DNA of 64,000 bases from Membranipora membranacea (lineage: Eukaryota > Bryozoa > Gymnolaemata > Cheilostomatida > Membraniporidae). Positions 40,232-53,800 of the stretch are shown piece by piece. Position 1 is the first letter of the stretch. The number at the start of each line of letters is the position of its first letter. Where the stretch lies: assembly GCA_914767715.1 (NCBI GenBank), contig OU612073.1:11904001-11968000 (forward strand), written 5' to 3'. Below the pieces are notes generated by a model. That model was not told the DNA's origin. It did not search any database and saw only the letters and a list, made by a program, of their open reading frames with translations. The position numbers and the translations under genes are program-made.

Positions 40232-41640
40232 TTAAGATTATTTCAGTTCCACCAAACATCGTCACAAGTGGCAATTTTGCCCTGGCCGGGGGGCCATCGG
40301 ACGAGGCAATAGTCTAGAGCAGCATTCAAATTTCTTCTGCTTTTTGGGAATAAGAGGTTTAAAATCAATAATTGCATGGTTTAATCAGCAACATCTTTTC
40401 AATTAGAATCTGGTGACTGGCAACATTGGCTCAAAATTCTGCTATGATTTCATCACAGAGTAAGGATAAATCCTTACTCTGTGATTTCATGATTTAAAAT
40501 TTATTATGGTATCTTACGATCAGGTCATTATGAGAGAAGTTGAATCCCACTGATAGCAACCTGGACCAAAGCTCAAACGCTCAATTTTTTGCAAGGGTAC
40601 AAATGTACTTAATTACCATCAATGGTTGAGTTGCCTCAATGCACAGGTTTACAAGGGTTCATGACTGAATTTTTCTCGCTCATTCGCATAACAGCCATGC
40701 TTTACTGCAATAATTGAAGGTCTTTCAAATACTCTTAATATCAATTTACTCACATACTCACTAATGGAGCTAGTCTAGAAGTGTATTGTAACATTTTTGG
40801 CGACCCCAGAATTATTCCGGACTCATTGTCCGAACACGTTGTAACTCGTGGATTCCATGGTAATGATTGGTAATTGATCGATCAGGTACCAAGGATAGTT
40901 TAGGATCTGGCTTATTTTGGGGTTGATTTAGAACCCGGGTATCATTGTACACCCCTGCAACAATTCATTTGGTTATCAATTTGCCCGCATTCCGATAATA
41001 TCCATTCTACTGGTGAGCTGGCGGTGACTCTAACTCTTAATCCAGGTAAATGGGATCATGCCTGATCTAGGATAGATCATGATGATATTGATAAGATTTT
41101 TCAGTTCCACAAAACATCAGCTAGACGTGCAGATTGTCACAGCTGTCACGTATTAATCAATTGATTGCAGTAGAAAAACAATAACTATTTTTGTAACGAT
41201 TTTTTCAATTAGAAGCTGGTGACTTGTGACACCGCCTCATTATTCTGCTATGATTTCATGATTTAAAATTTATTATGATATCCTATATCGTGTTGAGAGA
41301 GTAGTGGAATCGACAGCTACCTGGACCAAAGTTAGAACACTTGAACTTTTGCCAGGGTACAAAAGTACAAATTGTCAGTAAATGTTGAGTTGCCTCAATG
41401 CACGCGAAATGTTCAAACTAAAATTTTCTCTCTCTCGACCTACGGCATATTACCGCTCAATGTCTGAACATGTTGTATTTCGCGTATTCTATGGTATAAT
41501 GAAATTCAGGTGCAGTTTAGTGGGTAAGATAATTTATAAGACTGGTAACAAAAATAGTTTGGGATCTCGGGTCCATTTTAGGGGTATTCTAGAACCCGGG
41601 TATAATCATACAGCCCTGCAACAATTTGTTCTGTTATCAG
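40232..41640 (+). repeat. Diverged direct duplication (two copies)
   Basis: Copy A is about 40232-40980 and copy B about 41091-41640. Shared blocks occur in the same order: TTTCAGTTCCAC, TTCAATTAGAA.CTGGTGACT, TCTGCTATGATTTCAT, GATTTAAAATTTATTATG, CCTGGACCAAAG, GAGTTGCCTCAATGCAC, GAACCCGGGTAT and CCCTGCAACAATT. Copy A is longer and includes the 30-base palindromic insertion. Confidence 0.8.
40454..40483. mobile_element. 30-base palindromic insertion with target duplication
   Basis: Arms CACAGAGTAAGGAT and its reverse complement around AA. The flanks ATTTCAT (40447-40453 and 40484-40490) are duplicated. The paralogous stretch at about 41252-41260 has a single copy of the target and no palindrome, so this is an insertion. 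Confidence 0.75.
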
Positions 41641-42357
41641 GTTTCCATTCTATTTATTTCCTAACAAGGAAGTTTACATAGCAACGATAATATTAATCGA
41701 TACCAGTCCGTAGTTTTAGAGACTGAGGATTTTATCGAGATATATAATAACGAGACGCTGATCCCAATATCCATATTTATGCTACAAAAAATGAGAACAA
41801 TCTCACCAATTATAGTCCCGCAGACGGAATATCAATCAAAACTTCAGAAGCAGCGGTTCACCAGTAGGCTACCAATTCTGTCATATACGCCAAAAAAATT
41901 TCCAAAGTATGCTACATCATTATCAGCATAATATTATTTGCATAATCTTGTTTGCTCCTTACATTTATCGGTGTTAAATAAAGTTCATATTATAATACAG
42001 GAAAACAACTATTTTTTCATCACATTTTGTCACTCGACTGAAAAATAATATGGTAAAAGGATTATCCTATAATATTATACAATGAATTTTTACAAATCAT
42101 AAAACTATCTATAATATCATATACGATGAATTTCTAATAATAAAATTAATTGCCAGTGATGTCCTATATTTTGATATTATTGCTTTGTTTATGACAACAG
42201 CTAAAATGGGTAGAGATAATCCAAGTTTGTTAGTCTAGCTGCGGTGTCCATAAGTGTAAGTACCAGGTCTTTGGTGCGGGTGGCGGTAGTGGTGTCCCAC
42301 TACACCCGTGAAATGATAATGCCCAAAACTAGCAGCTGACTACATAATGTAGATTAT

Positions 42358-44853
42358 TCAATGTAGTAAAAAGTTCTCAGGTTCCAGTTTATGTCTGAGT
42401 ACTCCAGTCAGTAAATATTCCTTATTGACTATCCGGTAGCCTGACTGTAACAGCGGTTTGTATGTTTTACTATCCTCAGGGCAGGAGATTACGATGATAT
42501 TATCTGTAGGTGAAGTGGTGGATTTGGGTTTGGATTTGGGTAATCCTGAGCAAAACCTGCCTCCTGCTGAAGTTATTATATCTGCAATAGAAATAAACGA
42601 ATTATACATATTTTGCCATAGGAGTGCCAACTGAGTACCCGATACACAATATATATATAACTTTGAGGGAAGAATCCGCAGGCTGAACAGTTTTCGATTG
42701 CCTCAGGCTTGAGATAGCAAATTCCTTTCCTCATCAACTTAAGACTGCACAATAGATTTGAGCGCTCTGGTAGAATAGACCAACTTTCATCGTTTGATTT
42801 AACCTAATAAGTTCCGAATGAATAGTCATGAAATGTCTGAAAAAAGTGCACTGTATAAACCAAAAACATATATGTGAACGACTACAAGTAGAGCCATCAA
42901 CAAATCCGATTTTAGGTTGGTGAAATGGCATCAGTAAGCGAGTGCGCTAGCCAATCATTACCAGGGGATTGGCACTGCAGGAGATTTGGGTTGTGAGTCC
43001 CATTGGGCAACATTGTTTGAACGATATTCCAACCCCAAGCAATCACAAATGAAATGAATGTATGCCCAGAGTTATTCCCTAATTCGCAGACAAAACATCA
43101 TATTTCACCTTTGATTTCGTTTGGAGGCGGTTTCGTATTCTTGGTGACATGTACTGAGTATCCGTGCAGGAGTCCTTGAGGGTCATCGCGTGCAGACACT
43201 ACAGTCTGTTGCAGGCTATATTTATATTCTTTTTCCGATTTTTTGTCTTTCAGCAAAAACTTATCAGCGTCTGAAAAAGTAACAATCACAAAAAATAATG
43301 ATATGTAATTTCAATTCTAATACTCTATTTCAGTGGATTTGCAAGTAATATGTATATAAGAAAATATCATAAAGAAAAATAATTGGATAGTTTCAATTTT
43401 TTAACGATCTGGCAGTAGTCTAGATAAGTACATCTGGTGCTAGCTTGAGGTCCTCAGGTGTTTCAAGCATTGTCAATCTTCCTCTCAAATATCACCATTT
43501 AGGTGGACAAGCAACAACATCGATCACTACTGTGTAATCTTTGGAACAGACATGCTCGAAAGTGTAATTAAGATTTCTAAACCAAATTAATGATATGATT
43601 ACCACAGTATAATTTTGATTTTCATGCTGGATATATATAGTGTCGTGTCTATCATAATTATAGAACCATATATTGAACAATTTTTAATGAAGCGCTATCA
43701 AAATCCAGGGAGACCAAAAACATTTCTGACAAGGTACACAATGAAATATAATTTTGCAGCAGCTTTCATCATCCTTGCTATTTATAGCAGATCCTGAATA
43801 AGAAGAACTCATTCATCTTTCTCTTGGATGTTCTGCCCTACAGGATGAAAACCTTCATTGGTTCTTTAACTACTGCTGCCACTCAGGGAAATGGGTGATC
43901 ATTGAATTCTATATACAGCTCATAGATAATTAATTAGTGCTTTTAACTCAGAATTACAACCCCATAGGCAAATAATTTGCACAAATTTGCGTCAAAATCA
44001 GGGTATATGAAAGCAATGAACTAAAACTAGTGTCTACAAGGATTACCAAATTTATCAAAGCCGACTAAAAAACGCAGAGGACAGTCTTTACAGGAGCACA
44101 TTTTTTTTGGTTTATACAAAGTATATAATATCAATGATAATTCCACTAACCCAGAAGTTGCGCTTGTTTTTTGGACTGTGTCAGCCACTTGGTGGTGACG
44201 ATATGTAGGCCTTTACTGACAGCGCACATAAACTTGATAGTCCTCTTAGCCTCATCGGTGACCAGATGTGTAGCTTTGTGAATATCTGACACGACTCCAC
44301 AACCTAAAGCTGTCACGATCTGTAACATAGGGAACATAATACTTATGTAGAAGGCTGATATATTGAGTTGGATGAAACTATGACAACGATACAAACAAAC
44401 ATTGGCATTATAGAGACAGTATGTTTGCAAGTATCCGGCAATGCAATTTTCTCAAATTCTCAAGGAAATCATGTTAATGATATCATATGCAATACTGATA
44501 TGATTATAATATACCTTCTAGGTTAAATCTGTTGGTGGGACTGTTGTGAACTATGATCAAGCTTGATAATGAAATTACATTTGGTGTACCAGTAGAAAGG
44601 AAGCGACTCCAAATGACTGCAAAATGGATCAAGCGCTCATCTATTAGTGTTAATTCTTTTTAAACATATACATAATTATACACTACCTTTTCGAGAGGAG
44701 CTGTCTCGGCTATCCCAGTAAACATAACTTTGATTAATGCAGGAGTGTCAGTAGAGTTACGTAGTTTGTGACTCGGGCTATTCAAATTAGATGGACTAGG
44801 ACCAAGTCTCCGACTCAATCGTGCAGGGCTCTGAGCAGGGCTAGGCTTTGATT
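42358..44853 (-). other. MDC1: MDC1 exons 10-13: tandem BRCT domains
   Basis: Exon 10 supplies the linker and the first BRCT strand (IKVMFTGIAET). Exon 11 supplies the rest of BRCT1 (ALGCGVVSD, THLVTDEAKRTIKFMCAV, TTKWLTQS). Exon 12 supplies the inter-BRCT helix and the start of BRCT2 (YSLQQTVVSAR, GYSVHVT, PPP). Exon 13 supplies the end of BRCT2 (SAGGRF, IVISCPED, YLLTGVLRHK) and the stop. Spacing matches the MDC1 pair rather than the PTIP or TOPBP1 pairs. The border between exons 10 and 11 is the only phase 0 intron in the gene. Confidence 0.9.
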
Positions 44854-47800
44854 CTACAATACCATCAACAGCATGACATTATATATAGCACATGGATTCA
44901 AATATAATAAATGTATTATAAATATACACGTAAAACACCAGACTTTCTTAACATTTCAGGGTTGTCCCATCACAGCTATGAGATGATAAATCCAAGAGCA
45001 TTAGTCATTGTGTGAAACTTTCCGTACCGTGACTTTAATTAAATTGTTAAAATCCCCCCTTAAAGATTAAAATTTACACATTTCACGCTATTCAGGGATT
45101 TTGACATCACTGTGGAGTTTGAATTGTTATTTTGTCAGAATTTTATTGAATTTGACCTGACGGCTACAACATTAAGGTAACACATTTCTTCGCGGTTCAA
45201 CATCATTTCATCATGATTCGCCCTTAGGATCCTGTCGGAATAAAAATATTTATTAACTTTCCGAGGAAATCTGAACACTTTGGCACTCTAATCATTGGTA
45301 ACTACGCATATTATCTGATAATGATAAACTCACCAACACTGCTTTGGCTAGCTGATATTCTGGCAGTTCTAGCGGGAGGCTTAGAAATTGAAGGTTCTGA
45401 CAGGTCATTATCTGGTGTAGCCGCCGCAGATTTGGTTTTTCCTTTACTTTTAGCACCTTTCTTCTTCCCACCCGCAGCAGGCTTTGAGGGGGCCGACATG
45501 TCACAAGTGTCGCTAACTTGTGTACTGTCACCCTTGTCGGAGAGTTTAGTTTGCCTGTTTCCCCTAGTGGATCTTACAGGTGGTGGAGGGTTTTCGCTTA
45601 CATTATCTGTCACACTTGTTGATATCGCAACATTTTGTTTATCTTTATTACTTTTAGCAGTAACAACAGGCGCCTCAGCTTTAGATTGTTTTGATTTGGG
45701 TGCTTCGCTTTCAGAAGTCCGAGAAGAAGCAGCCCTCCGCCTTGATTGTTTATCAGCACTGTATAGCTCCTCTGGTGTCGAGTCAGCCTGATTGGCCGCC
45801 TTAGTTGGGTTTCGCTTGGTCGAGCTAGCTTTCAATCTGCCTCGACTAACGGGCTTTTCCTTAGAGGGCTCTGCGGCAAGTTCAGCTTCTTTGTCAACTT
45901 TGAAGTTGTCTTCTCCGTCTGATACAGTATCCCTTATAATTTTACTTGTGCTGGGAATACTATCATCATTCTCCAGTGTTGCAGCAGCTTTTCTCTTACT
46001 TGCTCTCCTAGCCTGCGTTTCCTGTTCTGAGGTACCCGTCTCCTTAGCTTTTACACTAGTCTTATTCCTGGTTTCCCTCAGTTGTTTTTTACTAACAACT
46101 GCAGAAGGTTCCGGAGAGGGTGATCGATTTTGTTTTCTTTTAGACCTTGTTGTATCTTTCATGTGCGGAGGCTCTGTAATTACAGCAGCCGAAGAAACAT
46201 CGGTTGTTTTTGCAGCTTTTTCACCTCGCGTTCCTCTTGCATTGACAGTTTCAGCCTCTTCACCTGTTATTTTATCCTGGGATGGTTCAGTTGATGTAGT
46301 TTCGGGCTTTTTACGCTTTGAACATTGACGTTTTGTTATTATTGCAGGTTCTACACATAATGGATCTGTATTGCAGTTATCCTCCTGTTTCTTATTTCTA
46401 GTTTGACGAGAGGACAACTCTGGCACATTTGTTGAACTCTTACTATTAGTAGTTTTATTTCGACAAGATCCGTCTGTTGTACTGGTAGTACTGAGCTCAG
46501 ATGTATTAGACCCCCTCCTTGTTCTTGTTATTGGAATACTGACCAGCAGACATTCTGGAACATTATCACTTACAGCTTCTGAATTCTTTGCTTTGGGAGG
46601 TCTGCCACGCCGTTTAGGTTTGCTGTTAGCTAAACTGTCAACAGTTTCCTGCGTATCGTTGGTACCATCAGCATACTTAGATGTCGATGTGTCATTTGAT
46701 CGTTCTGTAGGCTTAGTATTACCAGACTCAGTGCTGCCTGTTGCGGTGATGGAACTTCCAGCATCATCAATGTCATCATCTGTTGAGACAATGATGTTTG
46801 CTTTTCTGCCGCGTCTACCCCTTGGGTGGTCTGATTGAACGACACTAATGGAAACTGTTGTCGGTTTGTCATCTGAGTCAGTCACAGTGGTATCTGTTGA
46901 AGTCTTGCTCTCAGTAGCGGTACCATCATTGGTAGACTGTGATGTAGATTTATCTTTCCTTAAATGTCTCCCACGCCTGCTCTTTGGAGCACCTGGCAAA
47001 TTCTCTGTCCCAGTCTCTTGAGAATCAGTCATTGTCTGGTTTTCTGAAGTAATTGTAGAACTGGTACTGACATGCACAGCAGACTGTTCAGCACTCACTG
47101 GCTCCTCAGATGTGTCTTTTGAAACAGATTGACTTGTGGCTATATCTGCCTTTGTGGTTTCCTCACTACCCGTCGTCTCAGAGTGAGTATGAGCTTTCTC
47201 ATCTGCTGATGATGTATCAGTTTTTACGGTAGCGCCTAGATTTTTCTTCCCCCTTGTAGACCTAGCCAATTTGTGCGATGTCACAGAACTGTTGACTGGT
47301 GTGCCTGTAGAAGAAATGCTACCTTCGGGAACAGTCACACCTCTCTTACCCCTGGTGGATCTAGTAGGTTTATCTGATGAGTCAGTCTCTTCAACAGACA
47401 AGGGTTGGTCAGTTTCAGGCGCACCTGTCTTACCCCTTGTAGATATAGTAGTAGGTTTTAATGATGCCTCAGGCTCTTCAACTGATTGGGGTTTGTCAGA
47501 TTGGTCAGCAGCTTGAGGCAAGCCATCAAGTCCATTATTTTGCTTTCTTCTTGATGATCTGACCTCCCTAGATGTGTCATCATCTGTTTGTGCTGTTTCA
47601 TCACTTCCAGTTACAAGTATATCAGGTTTATCATCACCTGCATGGTGATCACAATGCTCCAGCGTGATGGAATCAACATCAGGTTTGGGGGAAGTTTTTG
47701 ACCCCTTTGCTGCAGGATTACCCTTTGATTTGGCAACACATTTACTTCCCTTCGATGCCTTTTTTGATTCGAGATCTTCAGGTTTATTATTGCTGGTCTC

Positions 47801-50800
47801 TAACTCCGAATCTGCATTGTTTGGCGGATGCAGCTGGCTTGGACTGACTCCATCTTTTGAAGTTCCCCCTTTAGACACTGTCTTAGAGGTGGATGGAGTT
47901 TCCTCATCCATCAGTTTCTGAGGTTTCCTTCTAGCTCTGGTTGGTCTACCAGAGGTGCTTTCCTGACTGTCTATGTTCTTAAATACAACAGGCTTCTCGA
48001 TCTCCACACTGTCAACTTTGGTATCAGTTGCATCCAATACAGCGCCGGCACTTGACAGCTGTGCAGACAAAGAGGACTTAGTAGTTTTAACCTCTTTATT
48101 TCCTTTGGGTTGTCTTCGGGACGACTTACTTTTGATGTTTGGCTTGCTGCTATTTTTGGGATCAGAGGTGGTAGTTGCAGGACTCAAAATCTCAGTTTTG
48201 GGTATATTTCTAACAGTGACTATTGATGAAGTAAACATATTTGTTGGCGTCGGAGTTGCATTTGGAGTCGGTTGAACTGTTGATGCTGTTGGTTGTTCAT
48301 GTGATGATACAGCTGTATGTTCATGCATAGGAATAGCTTCTGAATGCACTTCTGTGTCTACTGACTTTTCATCGCCCGTTCTTGAAGGAGACCCTTGAGA
48401 TAAAATTAACACCATACAATAGATTATGTGAGACTCAAATAAGTTCATAGCAACGCCTTCTTAAGGTTGCTGGTAGTGGCATTCCAATATCAACCATAGA
48501 TGGTTGGGCTGTTGGTGAAAATGGAGCGTCACTCGCTGCAACACGGAGTGAATTTGACACTGTACATTTTCATTCAGATTTTTGCTTTCATAGAAACACA
48601 ATATGAATTTTGTGATATTGCAACCAAACGCAGCTTTTGTTTGCTCATAATGATGGCCTAAGGAGGAAAGAGATATCTGCCCAGAAAATCTGCAGTGTGT
48701 ACCGCCATGCAGGTTATAATCTGATAAAACATTTGAAATTAGCCAAATGTGGTTGGAGAGGGTTTATAGTTATGTGTTAAATGATAAGACCTGATTCCTG
48801 TTCATCCGTCCAGCCCCAGACTAGACAGTTACCTTTGTCCTGTCCAGGTGTAGAACTTCTCAACTCTAGTTGACGTCTCTGACCGCCTGAACGCCGTGGT
48901 ATTCTGAACTTCTCAGTGTTCAGTAGGGCTATAACTGGGGATCTAAGAGCGCCAACAGCTTTAGTAGTCAAAGTAAAAATGGAAAGTTAAAGTGGTAAGA
49001 ACAGCCACAATGATCATTTGAAAGGTCATGAATTAAGTCATGTAGCCCTGCATCAAAGAAATTTGGTGTATGACATGAAATTGAATTCTAAGATTAAGGG
49101 CAAGTACATGTGAGGTACTCAGACTAAATCAACGAGTAGAGAATACAGATTGCATTTAGTGTTATTTCAGCGTGGAAGGTGGTGGGTAAAATTTAGCAGA
49201 ACAAAGGAAATTTGTGACCAATATACGACATTGTATACCGAATACCGGTATGAATAACAGAATAAGTTCAAAGTTAGTGAATCCAAAAATAATTGTAATT
49301 TAAACAAAGGCTTGAATGTGATCTCAGAGATTTAGTTCATCCTAGATTCTAGAATATGGCTCGGAATATTATAATAATAATTTTGTTTTTGTAGATGATT
49401 TTGTAATTGAGATGACTAATTATGTATTGAGATTAAAAAAATAGAAGATTAATGCTTAAATTTGAGGAACAAATACTTTTATACATTAATTTTTTCCAAT
49501 TTCATTTTGAGAGTATCAATCAATTGGGAATGTCTGCTACTGAAGCAAAATGGTGGAAGAGAGTTTGCAATTGACATTTGTCTAATTTAATTTTTATTTA
49601 TAACATGTAAATTTAGAAGGGGTTCTTCAGTATGCATCAAGCGGCTACCAGCTAAGGATACAGCCGGCTAGGTGCGAAACTTCAATTGTCAAAATATAAC
49701 TTTTGTATTTGTCAGCTACTACAAACCCAACTTAGATAACATAAAATCACAATGTTCACGAAAACTGAAAATGTATTCCCTCAATTTTAAATTTATGGGT
49801 TTAATTGGTAAATTAATCAGGGTATGTTACATAACTCCCCAATAAAACTTTGACCTGCAATTCCCATACACACTAGGTTCAGCAGATCCAGTTATTATTG
49901 ACCTGATCTCAAAGCGAATTCCAGAAAACAGCATTATGGGATACCTTTCAACAAGCTCGGTAAAACGTGTTTACTGTTATGTAAAATACAATTACCTTAC
50001 AGAATGAAAATATTCTGCGAATTTAATTAAAACCAAAGTTTTAATTTTGAAATGATACATTTTAATTAATGTCTTTACAAATCTTTAATGTATGGAAAAT
50101 ATATTTACCCTAGATGAAAAGATAAAGCCAGCTTTTAGCTAATCTATTTTAGGGTTGACTCAATAACCTAGCTCCAATTTTCACAAGATAAGATGGACGT
50201 ATATATCAAGTAATGAAGCTTGGAAAACGTCAGCTAGAAATAAATTTATCCAGGTCAAGCCTGAGGAAAAAACAAGCTTTCTTGCTGCAAATACTTTACG
50301 CTTCTAGGGTAGCAAATTTTCAAATCCAATAAAAATCTTATTCCTGTTGGGGGCATACATACCAGCCTCACTATCAGATTCTTCACCTAGGCTATCCTCC
50401 ACTATTGTTTCTACTGATGAAGATCCTGACACTATAGCATAAAAAAGGACAGCACAGTTGTTATTAAACATTAATTTGAACTTTCTGATCGAAGCTTCAA
50501 ATTTATCTATCCGAGGACCAAAATAACCATATCACCTTGGTTATATAAGGTTATATAAAAAATACCGAATATACCCAACATATCACTTTGAGCACCAAAA
50601 CCCTAACCCTTTCCTTCTCATCAAACAGCATTATTTTTAAAAGCCTCACGACCCATTTGCAATGGGATCAATAGGAAAGCAAAAAAAACTTTGCGGAAAG
50701 ATTGTGATATTTTATCCCTGATGTTGGGAATGGACAAGCAAACAAAACAATATGAATAAGAACTAAAGTATAATTGTTGCTGTTCTCCCAATTTCCAAAA

Positions 50801-53800
50801 TCAAAAGATATGTATTGGCAAGTAGCACTAGTTTACCTAGCGGTTTTTGGTAACAGTCTAAGTTCCATCTAATTGCCCTGTATTTTGAGTTGCTATTCTT
50901 CGGGTGGCTGGCTTCTTTGCAGTGAAGTGTGAACGGCCCAAAATATAAACAATATGATCAAACTTCAATGGTCAATATATACTTTGAGCCTCGATGTCAC
51001 TGTCTGTTACAACATACCTGGAGTATCAGCAGAAGAAAGTTTAGGTCCAGTCGATTTTCTAGATAGGATACTTTTTCTCTTGCCGCCAACTTTTAGAGGG
51101 GAGACTGTAACCTTAGCAGCCGTTCCTGCATCTGATTCTATACAATAAGATGTCATATATTTCATTGTTTGCAAAAGGTGATAATAAAAGCTTTTAGCAC
51201 TTTGCTTCAAATCATCGTTCACTTGCTTGATCCCATCAATGCATGTACCATAAAATCTAGCTGAAAATATTTAAGGAGTTAAAACCAGTACATTGGCACA
51301 CTCAGAAGAACATCATTTTAATGGTGAAGATTGCTTGTCAATAAACGTTTAAAAAAAAGTATGAGAATATGTCTAGGAGTTGTATGATATCAGTCAAATT
51401 GTAACCAAATAAGTGTTACCAAAACACTATTAAATGGCCTTCATAGTATTTACACCCTAAAGGCGTAATGCTGGAAGTGTTTGAAGGCCAAACACCGACA
51501 ACACTCTCAAACTTAAGGAGTTCTAAGACTGGATGCTCAACAACAAGTCACACCCACCTTCTTCCTGTGCAAACGGTCGAGCACTTTTTACCGGTGAGTC
51601 ATCATGTCTGCCAGTGTTTGTTGGCATGTTGAAAACATCTGTAGGCGAGTCTGGGGTATCTAAAATTTAAAGCATAAGACATAAAATAACTGATAATGCT
51701 GCAACCTGAGATATTAATATTAATCACAATGTTAAGTTTGAACTTACTTTGAGAAGGAAAAAATAGCGCTGAAGAGTAATGCCGAGAAACATGTAGAAAC
51801 AAAGCCTATGTGGATTTTTCATAAAAAATAAATAACACAGCTACCTATCAAAACTATGTTACAACTGCATATAGTATAGGAATGCAAATTCTTGTCAAAG
51901 GTTATAGGTGGTTAAAGATTTGATCATGAGTATATGGGCCATTAAGTCATAAAGGTATGATGCTTATACTCGAAGCAAATCACTGGTTCACTATTTAAAT
52001 CGAGTCCTCCTCATTTGCTTTTCTGTGAATTAGTATTAATTACCTGAGTAAATATCGGTAGACAAGTTTGGGTTACCCTGCATCTGGATATCCTTTTCAG
52101 CGACATCAGATTCTGACTCGCCTCTCATCGGTACGGCCTGTGTCTGCATAGTCAACAATATATCCTCATCTGACACGATGTCGTCAGCATCGTCAGCGGG
52201 GACAGCTTGAGTCTGCACGTCGAACATCGAGTTATCAGAAGTATTTATACCTACAGCCTGTGTTTGCATGTTTAGTAAAGACTCAGCTGATGCATTCTGG
52301 TCCAACTCTTGATCTGAACTGTGGGCTGGGCCTGTAGCCTGAGTTTCTAAGTCAAAAATAGTCTCTTTTGGGGAGCTGTGCAGGCATACAGCCTGAGTCT
52401 GCATGTTTAATATAGACTCAGCAGAGTCTATATTATTGGAGTTAGATTCTTCTTCTATTGTATTCAAAAGAACAGCTTGTGTTTCCATATTCAGAATAGA
52501 CCCAGCAGGTTCCTCATTATCAGAGTCTGGACAGTCGTCCTCTGTAGGTGCCGGCATAGCCTGAGTTTGCATACTGAGCAGGATATCTTCATCATCATCG
52601 CTATCAGGGACAGCCTGCGTCTCCATGGCAAGTATATCACACGTCTCGGCACCCGCAGTCAAATCTGTCCGAGTCTCTAAGGCTAACATATCATCTGGGA
52701 CATTTGGTATAGCCTGAGTTTCTGCCACCAGTAGATCACTATCATCTGGATCAGCAGAATGATGCCCTACAGCTTGTGTTTCTGCGGCAAACAAATCCTC
52801 TTGCTCACATGATTTGTCTTGGGTCTCAGCAGCTAGGATCTCATCATCCTGTTCATCGTCTGTACTTGGCTCTGGAGACGGAGATTTAAACCTGACAGCC
52901 TGAGTTTGCATTAATAAAATGTCATCATTGGAGTCATCAGACTCGTCCAGAACTTCTGCTACAGGAGAGCCACCCTCTTCCTTCTCAGGTCGATTGCCCG
53001 GCTCAGATATCAAGGAATCGTCTAAGTCTCCCTCAATTGTAGGCACAGACCCATCAGCCTGTTCCACTCGCACATCTGTGGTATCTAACTCTACTAACAA
53101 TGACTCTTCTACATTATCTGTTGTCAAGTTAACAGTTGAGTTATTGGATCGAGCTCGATCAGGTTGAGTATTGGGTACCAGTATGGAGCTAGAGTCAAGG
53201 TGAATATCCGATTCCTCTGCAGCTTGAGTATCCATATCAAGTATTTTAGAGTCTTCTGTTTCGTTAGTGATGGCAGCAGCTTCGGTGTCAGAGTCGTCAA
53301 TGACTTGCTCATGGAATCCCTGAGTCTCCATCTCAAGGAGCGAGTCATTATCAGAGTCAGATTCGATCATTTCCTCATGCTCTGCAGGCTTAGATTGGTC
53401 TGGAGTTGCACCTGCGTTTACATTAGCAACCTCATCCTCGTTGTCTGATTCAAACTCTAGATCTGGAAATCCTTGTGTCGCCATCTCGTTATCTGAATCT
53501 GGCACCGGGCTTGAGCCGTGATCTGGTATTGCTTGAGTTTCAAACTCACAAAGTATATCAGGTGACTCATCAACTGATTCTTGTTGTTTAGAGTTGTCCG
53601 AGTCTCTTTGCTGAGGGGTAACTTGTGTTTCTGCTACAAGTATGGACTCATCGGCGCTGTTTTGTAGCCTCGAGTTATTAAGCTGTGCTGGCTGTTGAGG
53701 TGTAGCCTGAGTTTCTGCTACTAACAAGGACTCTTCATCATCATCTGATATGAGTGCAGAGTCTGCAGCAGACTTTTGTGCGAGTTTGGGTGTTTCCATG

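Larger units (their letters stand above)
39849..42357. other. Intergenic region between GPCR and MDC1 with a tandem duplication
   Basis: No coding exon was recognised. It carries two mini-palindromic insertions and two diverged copies of a 0.55-0.75 kb unit. TTTATT motifs on the + strand (for example near 41653) could be MDC1 polyadenylation signals read on the minus strand. Confidence 0.5.

Noticed and set aside
45321-48275. Long open frames on the + strand opposite MDC1 exon 9
   Set aside because: They mirror the low-complexity coding strand (Ser/Thr/Lys-rich codons read backwards) and lack any domain; the minus-strand frame continues the MDC1 exon structure.
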